Shown here one piece after another: positions 25,833 to 40,857 of a stretch of DNA of 64,000 nt. The stretch comes from Omphalotus guepiniiformis. Its lineage: Eukaryota; Basidiomycota; Agaricomycetes; Agaricales; Omphalotaceae. The DNA is taken from the NCBI GenBank assembly GCA_028554645.1, contig JAQOOI010000079.1, forward strand, positions 1,984,001 to 2,048,000. Reading direction: 5' to 3'. The notes under the pieces are model-generated. The model was not told the origin of the DNA. It was given only the letters and a program-made list of their open reading frames with translations, and made no database searches. The first letter of the stretch is position 1; every line of letters begins with the position of its first letter. A program made the translations under genes and the position numbers.

Positions 25833-28264
25833 ATGGCTGGAGGTGTCGGCATTGTAGCTGATGGGAAAAAAGTGTCCTTCGCTCATCTCATTGACCCCAA
25901 CAGGAAGTGGTACAATAACAAACGGTAACGCCAAGTTTGATTTATGCCGCTCCTTACGCCTCTGACAACAAACCTGACAGACTTATCATCCTGCATGCCT
26001 GGATCGTTCTTTTGTGAGCTCATGCGCAGATATACGAGCGCAAGATATTTATCAAAATCATCTTTTTAGGTTAATAACAGCATCGACGAATGGCTATGAT
26101 GGAAGTATGATGAACGGGCTTCAATCCTTGTACGTCGTTACATTACAATCCTGGAACTCTGACAAACATCTTTCCAACACAGACCACAGTGGAAAGTCTA
26201 CTTCAACTTCCCTACCGGAGGTAAACTCGGCCTCCTCAATGCTATTCAAGTATGTCGATTACGTGGCGGAGAACTCGCTCCTGTTGATACAAATTTCTCT
26301 TCGTTGACAGAACATCGGTTCCCTGGCTGCTTACCCTTTCGCTCCATATCTATCCGATGGAGTTGGTCGGCGGTCCACGATCTTCATTGGTGCAGCCATC
26401 ATGCTCGTAGCTACCGCAATCCAAACTGCTGCCCAATCTGTAGGCATGTTCATTGGGGCCCGGTAGGAGATCCGCTTTTCCTTGTTACACCTTCCTGAGC
26501 ATACATTTCAGGTTCTTAATTGGGTTTGGGCTGGCATTTGCAGGTCAGGTTCTTGGTTCGTTTGTAATAACTCAGCTGATACCTTCCGTCCTTAGCTAAT
26601 GCTGCCCCCATGTTGGTGACCGAAATATCTTACCCTTCCTATCGGGCTCCCTTGACTTCGACATACAATTCACTCTGGCATTCGGGGGCAATTATGTATG
26701 TCGTGATCACGTTCATCCTTCCATTCTTCAGTATTAAATCTTGTGACGGCCTTCCTTTTGGATATAGCGGCTTGGACCACCTTCGGTACATTCAAAATCA
26801 ACAACACATGGGCATGGCGTATTCCGTCTGTTCTACAAGGACTTCCTTCCGTTATTCAAGTGTTCTTAATTTGGTTTGTGCCCGAATCTCCTCGTTGGCT
26901 GGTCAGCAAAGGACAGGATAAGAAGGCCCTTGACATACTTGCCTACTACCACGCTGACGGAAACCCGTGCGTCACACAGTCATATTTTGAGTCGCTTTCG
27001 CTAGCTTACGAGAAGTGCCATTCCAGTGATGATCCTTTGGTGAAATACGAGATTCAGGAGATTCAAGCCGCGATCGCGTTTGATAGACAAGGTCCATCCA
27101 TGCCCTGCTGAATTGTCTCAGTCGACTGATTTCAAGCGTAATTCAGTGGCGGCGAATGTGGGTTGGAAGTCACTCGTGGCGACGCCAGGGAACAGGAGAC
27201 GCATGAGGATCATCATCGCCATTGCCTTCTTTTCTCAGTGGTCCGGAAATGGTCTTGCTTCCTACTACCTCAATCAGATCCTAAACTTGATAAACGTCAC
27301 GAATCCAACTATTCAGGTATTGCTTTATGTGTCTTTATCTTGTCCGTTCATCTACTCATTGTCGTGCGATTAGCTGCTCATCAACGGCTGCCTGACTATC
27401 TGGAGTTTGTTTTGGGCACTGTTCGGTTCGAGTATGACCGATAGACTGGGCCGAAGAATCCTCTTCATGAGTTCGGTCATCGGGGTACTCATTTTTTTCA
27501 CCGCGCAAACGATTGCGTTCGCATTGTTTACGCAGCATGGCTCTCCAGCGGCTGCACATGCGGTCATCGCATTTATCTTCCTATATTCAGTTGCATATAA
27601 GTGAGTATCATCCATTTGTTCCGTGAATACTCGAGTAATTTTCATACGTTGCAGCTTTGCATTATCACCACTAATTGTCACGTATACTGTTGAGATCTTG
27701 CCATTTCACCTGCGTGCAAAAGGTTTCAACGTTTTCAACTTTGTAATATCGATTGCTCTGGTTTTCAACCAGTATGTGAATCCGATTGCACTGAGTAAGT
27801 CATCCAGGATGTTCGCCTTCTAGCTGTTAACTGATGAGCTCGGTAGAGAAACTCGTTTGGAAATATTACGTGCATATCTTCGTTTCCCTCATTCTAAAGT
27901 ATCCTCGTTTTGATACCATATTGCAGATAATCTATGTCTGCTGGATTGCGTTCGAAGTCGTCTTCCTATACTTTTGTAAGTGATCCATTCCACGAGTGGA
28001 TCAACCTTATGGTTAACGCTCCTCATAGTCGTTCTGGAAACGAAAAACCTCACTTTGGAGGAGACGGCAGCGTTATTTGACGGCGAAACTGCCACAGAGC
28101 AGATAGTCGAAGCAGCGGGCATTGCAAGCTCTTCCAAGGAGAAAATGGAAGGTAGGCATAATTCAAATGTTTTCATTATCACGAGTTGAAGTCTTGGTGC
28201 AGCTCCTCGATCTTCGAATTCGGAGAAGGACTTCAGGATGGACGATTTCGAGCTGAAACCCTGA
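25833..28264 (+). CDS. MFS sugar transporter, paralogue of the one at 1-1950, with a splice conflict
   Basis: This is a sugar-porter family transporter. The start MAGGVGIVADGKKVSFAHLI is followed by TASTNGYDGSMMNGLQSL (loop after helix 1), DGVGRRS, PESPRWLVSKG, DRLGRR and VLETKNLTLEETAALFDGE, ending in a hydrophilic tail at a TGA at 28262. Exons 1-7 (25833 to 26695) and all later exons join in phase except one junction. After GAI at 26695 (phase 2) the only good acceptor is tatag at 26767, which would put the next exon in the wrong frame by two bases. The paralogue splices cleanly here. Either an unusual acceptor near 26765 is used, or this copy has a frameshift (real or a sequence error). 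The later exons are well conserved, so decay, if real, is recent. Confidence 0.8.
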
Positions 28265-28353
28265 GTGCAGTTCCACACCGTCCGACCCAATTGTTCATTT
28301 ACGGTCTGTTATTTCACTTTTACGTATGGATTCGCTCTCGGTCTCCGGTTCCC

Positions 28354-29539
28354 CTACTTTTCAATGCAAGATTGAATCGTTGTAAGGAACAGCTCCGGTG
28401 TGTCGTATATCATCTACGTTACACTGTCAGGTCTTCAAATAAGCAACCTCGTTCATGGCTTACAAAATGGTTGGCCCCCTTCATAGGTTTGAAGACGAGA
28501 GTGATTCTATCATCCTTCGCAGCTGCGATCGACGATTCCAAGCACCATACTGCCCAGATAACGTTCCACATAGTCTCCTCACCATATAAGCAGAAGAATT
28601 CGGTATTCTTCCAAAGCATGCGTACTTCAGGATTCAGCAAAGCACTTGTAATCCTGTCCCACATGACAGGTCTGAAGTGATCTCGACCAAAGAAATTGTC
28701 GGCCTTGGCGCTAGCTGAGAAGTCAGCCATTTTCTGTGTCTCCTCTGCTGTCGTGTCGGAGAACGTCGGTGGTTTTAAAGGAGTGTCCAGCTTGACACAC
28801 AGTCCTTGGAATTCTCGGCCGGCAAGATCTGAGTGCGGGAAGTAGTTGGATGCCCATTTCGCGAACGTGGGACCTCTTTCGTGAAGGGGTATATTGTCGT
28901 CGTAAAGTGGGTGCCAGCCACCTTCCGGCAGTTCCATGCCGTGAAGGTTCGACGGAGGGTCTAGGTGTACATGATGAGATTGTACTCACATAACAAGCAA
29001 GAACGAATTCGTTACGTGCCTAGATACACGAACGCTCGGACATGCTCTTGCAACCTCTTCTGACGCTCTGGGCTCAAGCGCTTGATAGAATCCACCATCG
29101 TGTTCAAATACACGGTGCCCAGTGACCATCCGACGAGCATCACGTCGTGTAATCCGTGTTCTTGAATGATGTTGTTAACGAACATCGTGAGATACTCTCC
29201 TTGTTTATCGAGCAGCCTTGAGCGCTCGTCAGAGGTTCCCGAGGAAAGAATTCTGAGCTCCTCATCCGTGAAGGGCGTCGAGCCCGGGAAACTACGACGA
29301 TTGACTGAGATTACTCGCAAGCGATATCGATCCACTGCCAATGATGAAAGCCTCGTGAAGACAGCTGTTGGACCCAAATGTCAGTTGAGTTTATTCCGTT
29401 CCGTTGATATTTTCCCCATACCGCTGTGGTATGTATGACCATGCAGCATTACAAGTGTCGTATATGATGCCTGTTCATGAATAGGTCCGGTGTCATGGTA
29501 GGCAAACTTGATACCGTCTGCGACGGACGTAGTGAACAT
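28354..29539 (-). CDS. Alpha/beta hydrolase A
   Basis: This is an alpha/beta-hydrolase-fold enzyme (esterase/lipase-like). Four exons (29422-29539, 29020-29364, 28464-28960, 28354-28413) give 339 residues. The oxyanion-hole segment MLHGHTYHS is followed by the conserved VNRRSFPGSTPFTDEE. The nucleophile elbow GWSLG has Ser at about 120. The late KGANHF holds the probable catalytic His. The C-terminal MIYDTPELFLTTIQSCIEK comes from the last small exon. The intron between exons 2 and 3 needs a GC donor (29018-29019), which restores the same DPPxN junction as in hydrolase B. It is tail to tail with the sugar transporter, only 89 bases apart. Two paralogues lie at 30086 and 42531. The substrate is unknown. 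Confidence 0.82.
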
Positions 29540-30085
29540 TGCTGAGAGCAATTCGCGAGAATCGAATCAAGGGATTCAATAATGGGCGTTCTTTGAAGAT
29601 GAACGCTTGGTAAACGACCTAGTGACGGTCTACCGGTACCCTACCCTAGCTCCGCATACATCGCGAGACTCGGAAGTTGCGTGTGGATAAGACGGTGACT
29701 AACCACGGAACACAACCTCAATATTTCCACCTACTTATTTGATTAGAAGTACACATTGATCCGGATCTGTACAAGGGGTAGTAGGTAGCATACTCTGACC
29801 GGCTCTCGGGTCCAAGCGCTGAAACGCCGGCTTACCAACTTCAAAATAACTCGCCAGGTGATTCTGGCGGAAATTGGAATTGGGACCAAACCGCCTGAAG
29901 AGAGGCATAGTTGTATTCGTGACTCTTCGGATTATGGCTTCAATATGTGAAAAACCCTGTAGCCGCACTGCAACGATCAAGACATAACCCAGATTAACTC
30001 TTTCTCACTGGTTGTCTGAGCACCAGGACATCATGCCAACACGCTTCCGATTGTTTGGTCACACTCGTCTCTTGTTCGATATTTA
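29540..30085. other. Intergenic region between hydrolases A and B
   Basis: This region is upstream of hydrolase A and downstream of hydrolase B. No gene or repeat is recognised. Confidence 0.5.
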
Positions 30086-31275
30086 TTACAGGTTGACGCA
30101 CGACTGAATTGTATCAAGAAGTAGCTCTGGATTGTCATACATTGTCTATGTATGCAGCATCAGCAAAGTCAGAAACGTCACACCTAGAAGAGAACTCACG
30201 AAGTGGTTTGCACCCTTCATAGACTTAAATATCACAGTAAGCTTTTCATCATCTGCTTCCTTAATCATATCTTCCAAACCCCAAGCTCCCCAAAGTACAT
30301 TCCACGAGCACTGCTCTCCATACAAACAATAGAACCTTGCATTCCTCCACAAGTCCCGCACATCAGGATCCAACAACGCTCTTGATATTAGGTCTTTCTG
30401 CTCCGCTTTAATATATGCAGCACCGTACGAACTGTCGCCCTTATCACCAGCAGTAAAATCAGCCATACTCTGTAGTGTTTGAATTGGCTGATTAGCAAAT
30501 GCCAATGGGTTCGTGGGTATGAGACCTTGACGGGCTAGTTTTGTGAAATCGCGGCTGTGGATATCTTCATGCTGGAAATAACTCGCTACCCATTTCCCGA
30601 ACGCAGGCCCACGTTCCTCAGGCGGTAAAGTCTCATCGTACAGTGGAATCCAGCCATCTTCGGGCATATCCACACCGATGATGTTCGCGGGTGGGTCTGT
30701 AATATGTTCGTCCTTGAGACCGTGCTCGCTTGAATTAGAAATTTGCATACGCACCCCAATACATGAAGCCGTGGATATTCGCCTGCAATGTGTCCTTGTA
30801 TTTATCGTCGATACGCTTGATGGAATTGACGACCATGCTAATGAAAGCTACACCTAGCGACCATCCGAGTACGACCACCTTCTGCAGCCCATGCTCCTGG
30901 ATTATATTACACAGAAACAAGGCCAGATATTCGCCTTCCTTGTCAAACAATTCCGAGCGTTCATTGAAAGTACCCGAATTCAGGATCCTGGATTCATCAT
31001 CTGTGTACGGCGTAGAGCCTGGGTAGCCACGACGATTCACAAGAATGGTCCGCAGATTCCGAGCTGCGGCGAGTGGGGCAAAGTTCACGAATGCGCCACT
31101 GTGATAGTCACAAGTAATTCAAGAGATGACATGACATGACATAGAAGAATCTCGTACCACTGTGATACGTATGTCCATGTACTACCACCAACGTGAAGCG
31201 GGAGTCCTGTTCAATAATCGGTGGAACTTCGTGATAAGAGAATTGAATGTTCTGTCCGACTGTCGTGGTTGGCAT
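30086..31275 (-). CDS. Alpha/beta hydrolase B, with altered first splice site
   Basis: This is a paralogue of hydrolase A, with exon 3 of identical length (497 bases, 30200-30696) and a last exon of 60 bases (30086-30145). It shares VNRRGYPGSTPYTDDE, the nucleophile elbow GWSLG and MKGANHF followed by TMYDNPELLLDTIQSC. Exon 2 is 30755-31098, one base shorter than in A. With the donor homologous to A (after 31158) the frame breaks at once. With the upstream donor after 31169 the frame is open and gives 335 residues, but the oxyanion segment becomes HGHT-G, three residues shorter than HGHTYHSG. The copy may therefore be functional with a changed loop, or may be a young pseudogene. Confidence 0.72.
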
Positions 31276-32949
31276 CACGAGCGACAATTACGGAGCATGT
31301 ATTGACAAAGTGATAGTCCTAGAACGTTGAAACAACGGAACAAGAACGTTCGCCTCTAAGAACAGATCCATTGATTGGGGAAGTTAGAGCTAAAGAGGAT
31401 TCGAATGTGTACGTGATACTCACTCAATGAGGTTTTGCTGTTGTCACTATATCGGAAAACAACGGCCGATAGCTGTATATATAGAAAATCAGACATGCCA
31501 CGTACTTAAATTTATTGCATCCTAATGTCTCACCTTGACTCTGAGAAGACTTGAGATATTCACATTGCACGGGACCCGGCCACCGAGTTCTAATGAATCT
31601 GATGTATGGGCCTAGCAGTGTGGGTTCGCTCCACCCCAGAAAAGAAACCCCAAAGTTATAGATGCCATTTGGATAGCTGAGCGCTGAGCAAGAATGCACC
31701 TCAAGTTGCGCATTCAAATCCACGATTTTGGAGTGAAGAATTGAGCATGTTCAGTGATTGCGGCAAAGATGAAAGCGGCGAGCGATTTCTACCTTACGTC
31801 AGCAGGCGACTCTTAGCTTAACTCTGACTCTGAGTGCCAGTTCTATTAAGTTCTATCGTATGTCGTGAATCCCAGGTAGTAACAGCCCACTTAGCCTGAG
31901 CAATTAGCTCCGGCGCAGATAGTATTGTTTTTCACGAGTCCTGGTCCGTGCTAATCTTATTTCTTCTCTCAATATCATGATCACTTTTTGAAACAGTCTG
32001 CAGAACTTTTAGAAGGCTACGTAGCCGGTATTATCTACACTGTGGCTCCGATTGTCTTCAGCTTCTGGCGTTTTCGTTGTCCCAACTTTACGGTTCTGTC
32101 AAGCGATCAGTTTTACTCAGAGCACAGGCTCAGTTCTCCAGAAATTACTGCAGAAGTGGATGAATGGTGCCGCCTGTCTCCTTCTACGGAACCAGTGTGT
32201 CCTTGGTGAGCATGTATGGGCTCAGCTTCGGAAAAAATTCAGTGTGTTGGCCCTTTGGACTCACTTTCACCATTTTACTGACTCGCAGTTCAATCACGAA
32301 CTTACCTGCCCAGAGCCGACTAGGGAGAAGTGAAGTTGGCGGACGGCGACATAACAATGAACGATGTTTCGATAATTGTCAAAGACCAGTTCGGAATGAG
32401 ACATGCTATCGATATTCCTAAAGGCTTAAGCGCTTACCCCCCGGGCCCCGACTGAAGAGTGGAGGCAGAGTGGGGTCGGACTACGTTGCCCGGGCAATAC
32501 CTGAACCTAACCAGAAGGACTCTGTCACGATGTCCAGAGTGTTCCAATCTCGTAGCGATTCAATGCACGTACTGTACGCCCGAGACTCTCGTGTTTTACG
32601 AAAAGAAAAAACAGATACGTGTACGCGTAGCGGCCTGCAGTGTGCATGTGACACTGGACTGCTGAATTACGCTAATCCTTGCTTTTTGTCATCCATTCGT
32701 AATACTACAAGAGTAATATGTACTTCGATTCTCCGTGTCCTCTCACTCGTTCATTGATGCATTATCACTGATCAGCTTTTATGTGCAGAACTAATGTATC
32801 ACTGTAGATTTCTTGTTAGTCAGCGGCAGCTAGCGAAGTGCTTGCAACCGTTATAAAAGGCATGTCTTCCTTGATATGTTGGTCTAAATCCAATTCCCTA
32901 CTCTGACATTCAATTTCTCAAGTCAAATTTACCTAACAGCTTCGACTGA
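31276..32949. other. Intergenic region, no gene seen; TATA box near the right end
   Basis: About 1.7 kb lie between divergent genes (hydrolase B and the first OYE). Scattered short open frames have no recognisable motif or consistent splicing. At 32852-32859 TATAAAAG lies about 95 bases before the OYE ATG and is a good TATA candidate. Confidence 0.5.
32852..32859 (+). promoter_or_regulatory. Putative TATA box of OYE-like gene 1
   Basis: TATAAAAG lies 91-98 bases upstream of the ATG at 32950. The second OYE gene has a similar element at 36251. Confidence 0.45.
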
Positions 32950-34644
<1,695 letters not shown>

Positions 34645-35222
34645 ACACGTCTTAAATCTCTGGAAAAATGTCATTGAAACAAGTTCAGAAATACTTATGT
34701 TTAGTATGGTGTATTCAATTAGCTTCACCAGTTGCCGTCAATGCCGTAGCTCGCCGAATTTAAACTCCTCTTGAACATGCGAAATCCCCGATCCAACCTC
34801 CGTTTCGATTTTGCAAAATCGCTTCAACGCTCTGGCCTGAAGGTGCGATATTCCTGCGATATTCTATGATAGCGGCTTCACGAAAGTCTGCTCTGTGGTT
34901 CGTGGTGAACTTCTGCGACCATGAAGTGCTTTATATACTCGGACTTCTATATCACCCAGACTCTAGAGGTATGTGATATATAGCAATTCTCATTCATTTA
35001 TCTTAGCGGTTTCAAGACGTTCTAATTAGTATGGCTGCCGTACCGATATCTTCCGAGAAAAACGTCCAACTCGAAGCACGTAAATCGGCAAAACGGCTGA
35101 TTATATGCGCTAGATTTGAAGGCTGTATTACTTTGACGTCACAATGTTTTCTAACAATATCGGGATATATGTATGCTAACACCCAGCCTCTATGTATCTA
35201 GATTAGTCGATGCGACGGGGAG
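34645..35222. other. Intergenic region left of the hAT element
   Basis: This is downstream of OYE copy 1. No gene or repeat is recognised before the 8-base target duplication at 35223. Confidence 0.5.
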
Positions 35223-35230
35223 GAGACGAT
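35223..35230 (+). repeat. Left 8-base target-site duplication of the hAT element
   Basis: gagacgat, repeated exactly at 35850-35857 on the other side of the element. Confidence 0.85.
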
Positions 35231-35849
35231 TAGTGATGTGCAGGGCCGGGCCGGGCTCAAAGCCCTGGGGCCGGGCCAGGCTTGGACAGGGCTCGGGCTC
35301 ATCAAAACTCAAGCCCGAGCCTTGAGCCCAAGCCCAGGGCTCAAAGCCTCGGGCTCGGGCTCAGGCCCCGGGCTCACAGCAAAAAAAAAAACATATATGT
35401 TCTGTTGAATTAGCTGTACTGTAACATATCTAATTAAACATATTATTCACCAAATACTTGACATTTATAAAAAATATACATAAATGCCCCAACTAATGAC
35501 ACCAGAGTGATTTAGGTTGCATCACGGACATTATGACATACACGAGCCATGCTAGCAGGCAACCGAAAACCTGCCGAAATGTGTGACAGTGAGTAATAAC
35601 TCTTCCTGGAGTGACATTGTGACTTACCTTAGCCAGAAATAGTTCGTTTGAGTGCCGGATTTTCCGGATTTCCGGATACCTAGCAACTGGTATGAGCCCT
35701 GGGCCTAAGCCCCGGGCTCGGGCTTTCCAAAACCCAAGCCCGAGCCCTCAGCCCTCTCAAGCCCTAGGCTAGGGCCGGGCTGGGCTTGGTGAGCCCGGGG
35801 CCGGGCCGGGTCAGGCTTCAGGGCTTGAGCCCGGCCCTGCACATCACTA
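35231..35849. mobile_element. Non-autonomous hAT-like DNA transposon (MITE-type)
   Basis: This is a 619-base element whose ends are inverted copies starting tagtgatgtgcagggccggg on the left and ending with the reverse complement on the right. It is flanked by a perfect 8-base direct repeat, gagacgat (35223-35230 and 35850-35857), the target-site size of hAT elements. The outer about 150 bases on each side form long, imperfect inverted arrays of GGGCTCGGGC-type units, very GC-rich. The centre is AT-rich and has no open frame. It would need a hAT transposase from elsewhere. The element lies between the two OYE genes. Confidence 0.85.
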
Positions 35850-35857
35850 GAGACGAT
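35850..35857 (+). repeat. Right 8-base target-site duplication of the hAT element
   Basis: gagacgat, identical to 35223-35230. Confidence 0.85.
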
Positions 35858-36329
35858 GTGGGAAGCACATCATGGTCAACGGACTGCCTCGAGACCACAG
35901 TTCCAAGGCGAGAATTGAACTGCATATGTGAGATATGTTATGTCATACTACTTACTCTTCGCTACTTATACGCTGGTTATACGTCTTTTTTCGCTGGTCA
36001 TCTTCGGGTCAATCACTGTAGTAGGCGATGGGATCTACATTAACTGTGAGTTTTATGTTCTCCGCGGGCCCTTCTCTATTGCTGATGAGTCAACAAAGAG
36101 GCCCCACTTCGCGATTCCTATCAAGCAGAATAGTTGCCAAAGACGATTATACATCTTCTACGCCTCTGGCTGCAACTCATAGCTCATCCGCATGCACATG
36201 CGTAAGCGGCTTCGACACCCGTGACTCTCTGCAGGGACCCATGGGACGAGTATAAAGGCATCTCAAGATGTCCCAAGTAGCAACTCAAACACGCTTTAAC
36301 CAGCCGTAAATTTGTTCATTCTCGACGAA
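35858..36329 (+). other. Upstream region of OYE-like gene 2
   Basis: This is the sequence between the hAT element and OYE copy 2. It contains the TATA box at 36251 and no other recognised feature. Confidence 0.5.
36251..36257 (+). promoter_or_regulatory. Putative TATA box of OYE-like gene 2
   Basis: TATAAAG lies 73-79 bases before the ATG at 36330, at a spacing similar to copy 1. Confidence 0.45.
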
Positions 36330-38011
<1,682 letters not shown>

Positions 38012-38400
38012 ATAAAACTAATGCTGAATTTGACGATGCTGGTAAGGAAGGAAAAGAAAAAGAACTAATAATTTAAATAAAGATAAAAATAATGGTATAT
38101 CACCCCTATTAAAAACAAGCGCTCCCTCGCTTTCCTGGAGCGTTGTGTGCGAACGGAAAAGTAAGTATTCAGCTTGATCATACGGAAAACAAACAGTTAG
38201 ATATTTCCACCAGACCACCATATCTCCAGGCTCGTGATACACCCACTAATAAAAACAATCATCATTATTAAGCTTTACACTACATTCAGTTGTGGTATAT
38301 ACTACTTTCACTATACTATCAAAATTACTAACATATGTTTTACAACCCATGATTCCCAACCAACAACCCAAAAGTCATTCCCTAATACCACCACCCAAGA
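38012..38400. other. Convergent intergenic region
   Basis: This lies between the 3' ends of OYE copy 2 and the deaminase-like gene. It is AT-rich and no gene is seen. Confidence 0.5.
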
Positions 38401-40241
38401 TCATCCATAGCAATCAAACGCAACTTCCTCTACGACCCTCTCCATCTCCGCTTGTGCCTCATGGACGACAGCATCCACTGATTCCAGTGCCTTCCCCAGA
38501 GGCGGTATCATCCAATCATGATACACCTTCCCAACCCTCCTCGACAAAACCCACCTATTCACATCACACTCCTCATCAATCAAATTGTCCAATTCATCAC
38601 ATTCTTCCTCCGCCTCCCCCTCCTCCATTTCTCCGTAATCCCTCCACCTTGAACTCCGCTCACACAACACCACATTCACTTTCCCAATATACCTCGCACA
38701 AGCCCAACAAACAGGCTTAGACGTACCAACAATTTGACAGCCCGTATCCACACGAATACGTTCGAGATAGTGTATAAGCTGCAGCTCAGAGTGACACCAC
38801 ACGTGCGTTGTAGCGCCTTTCCTCCATACCTCCTTCATCGTATCTGAGTGGAGAAGCTCTAAACGGAGCCGTTTGTGAAAGGCGGATAATTGGGTACGTG
38901 TGGATTGCGACCCTGACCCCGATGAGGAACTAGTTTTCGACTCTGAACATTTCGTGCTCCCACTTGCATCGCTTATCTCGCTCAAACCCGGGGATACGTC
39001 GGACGATGGCGACGGAGTCGATGAGGTCGCTTCAGTGGGAGATATAGCCCCCGCGTCGACGATATTAAGTAGCGAAGGTAACCTCTCCAAAGGAGATTTC
39101 TGCCACCGGAGAGTTTTCGATAGCGGAACGACCGAAGCGAGCTTTTCAGTGACCAAATCGACTTGGACTCTACCGGCACCGCTTTTGGTGTTCACAAAGT
39201 CCGCCACGCCGTCTTCTCCAAGGACTTGACGCAGAAAGGGGACAGCGAGGTAAGCGAATTTAGCTGCGCCTGTTTTGTATGATGCGATGTATGTCAAACG
39301 GCGGAGGAGTTTGTGTAGGAAGTAACCTGTGTACCAGAGTGTATATGATATCAGTACTTTTTTTGGTAGATTAAGTGGCAGTGAATTAGCTTACGATCCT
39401 GTATCTTGAGGGACGACCGGAAGATGTGGTGATTAACGAGGTCGTTAAAGAATGTCGAGTTAATCAAGAGGTTACACGCGGTGATGATAGACGAAAGAAG
39501 TGTAAATCGCTCGTCTGGATTTAACTTCTGAATATCCGAATGGCCTTGATCGACGACAGTGAGGAACGATTGAACCATGTACTCATTCGCGCGATTCGCA
39601 TTCCCTCCATGATTCAACGCCATCTTCATAAATCCCCTCGACTGCTCGCCCTCCGGTCTGCATATAATCCACGATTTGACCAAAGACGTGAAATGAACCG
39701 CAGTCTCCTCCAATGACCCATCAGTCCAAGCAATACGAGATATCTTTTTGTGTATCCGCTGGTAGGTGAGATCCACAATCATTCGAAACAAACACCTTAT
39801 ACCATGACAAGCTCCCGGTTCAGTGGCTTCATCCTCGCGGAGGACTTGACGCAGCGTCGCAAGGACAACTTTGGCTATAGATCGAATAGATTTGCGGGTA
39901 GGGTTCTGCTGGTTATGGGTAATATGAAGAACGATGAAGCCCTTGTGAGTAGAGAACGCTACTGCGACAGAGTCAGAAGAAGGATTTGGAGCGAAACATT
40001 GCGCTATCCAGTTAAGAATATCAACGAGGACGTCGTCGGGGTATCCGCGGCGCAATAAGGGATACGAAAGACGTTGAAGTTGCTCGATAACGCGGAGCCT
40101 CGCTAGGAGGTCAATTTGCGTTTCCTCGATCCTGGAGTCTTCATTAGTGGCAAGCAACGTCGTGAGCTTTGCTTTGGATGTAGCTATGCCCTCCTTTGCT
40201 GTGCAAGCCTTGACATAGGCAGGATGAGTGGTATTGGGCAT
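38401..40241 (-). CDS. OTT_1508-like deaminase-family protein
   Basis: This is a 590-residue protein in two exons (39395-40241, 38401-39326). The C-terminal half contains a zinc-deaminase-like pair. CHSELQLIHYLERI supplies H-x-E at about 461-463, and KPVCWACARYIG supplies C-x-x-C at about 489-492, embedded in the order expected for the OTT_1508 deaminase family found in many fungi. The N-terminal about 280 residues are alpha-helical in character without a known motif. A Ser-rich linker (about 375-425) separates the halves, and an acidic stretch follows the zinc motif. The start is the first ATG, MPNTTHPAYVKACTAKEGIA. Members of the wider deaminase superfamily act on nucleobases, nucleotides or nucleic acids; the substrate of this branch is not known to me. 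Function is inferred only from motifs. Confidence 0.72.
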
Positions 40242-40857
40242 CACAGTGGTAGGACGCAAAGCAATACAATATGGGGATTCAGGAGTTCAGGAGAACGTTA
40301 TGTCACTTCCACGCGCATTCCACGTGCTGTAAGACGATTTTTTCCAGAAAATGTCGTTTTGGGAGTGGTAATGGGAAAGAATTTGAACGAAAAAGAAAAA
40401 AGGCTTTCATTCTGTGGTGCACGCACGTTAAACAAACATGCATCGAGTCAGGAGCCAGTGAAAAATGGTCCGAAAAGAGATATACCCTTTAGTAACACGG
40501 ATTGCGGAGATCCTGATGGAATGTCAGAAAAAAAAACTCACTGAAAAAGATAGACATATGTAGTATACCGTCATTATATATTTTCGATTCGTGGATGTAT
40601 GTATGCGCATTTGCAAGTGAATCTAAGATTGCCACGTGGTCGAGGAGGGTAACGACGTAACGAGGAGCTTTGGTTGCCTTATTTGAGATATCCGCGCCTC
40701 TCCCTGCATTTTCACTGTATTCTCTATTTGCGTAGCTGGCTACCTTTTCTCTCTTTTATACCACGTCCTTTCGACCTTTCTCTCGCCTAGAACGATTCAC
40801 TTCTCTCTTCTCTCAAGGACAACTTTAGCGAGATTATTGGCGATTTCTGCCGTTCAG
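40242..40857. other. Divergent promoter region of deaminase-like and DUF1769 genes
   Basis: This is the shared upstream region of two divergent genes. Pyrimidine-rich sequence at 40740-40815 precedes the DUF1769 start. No gene is seen. Confidence 0.5.
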
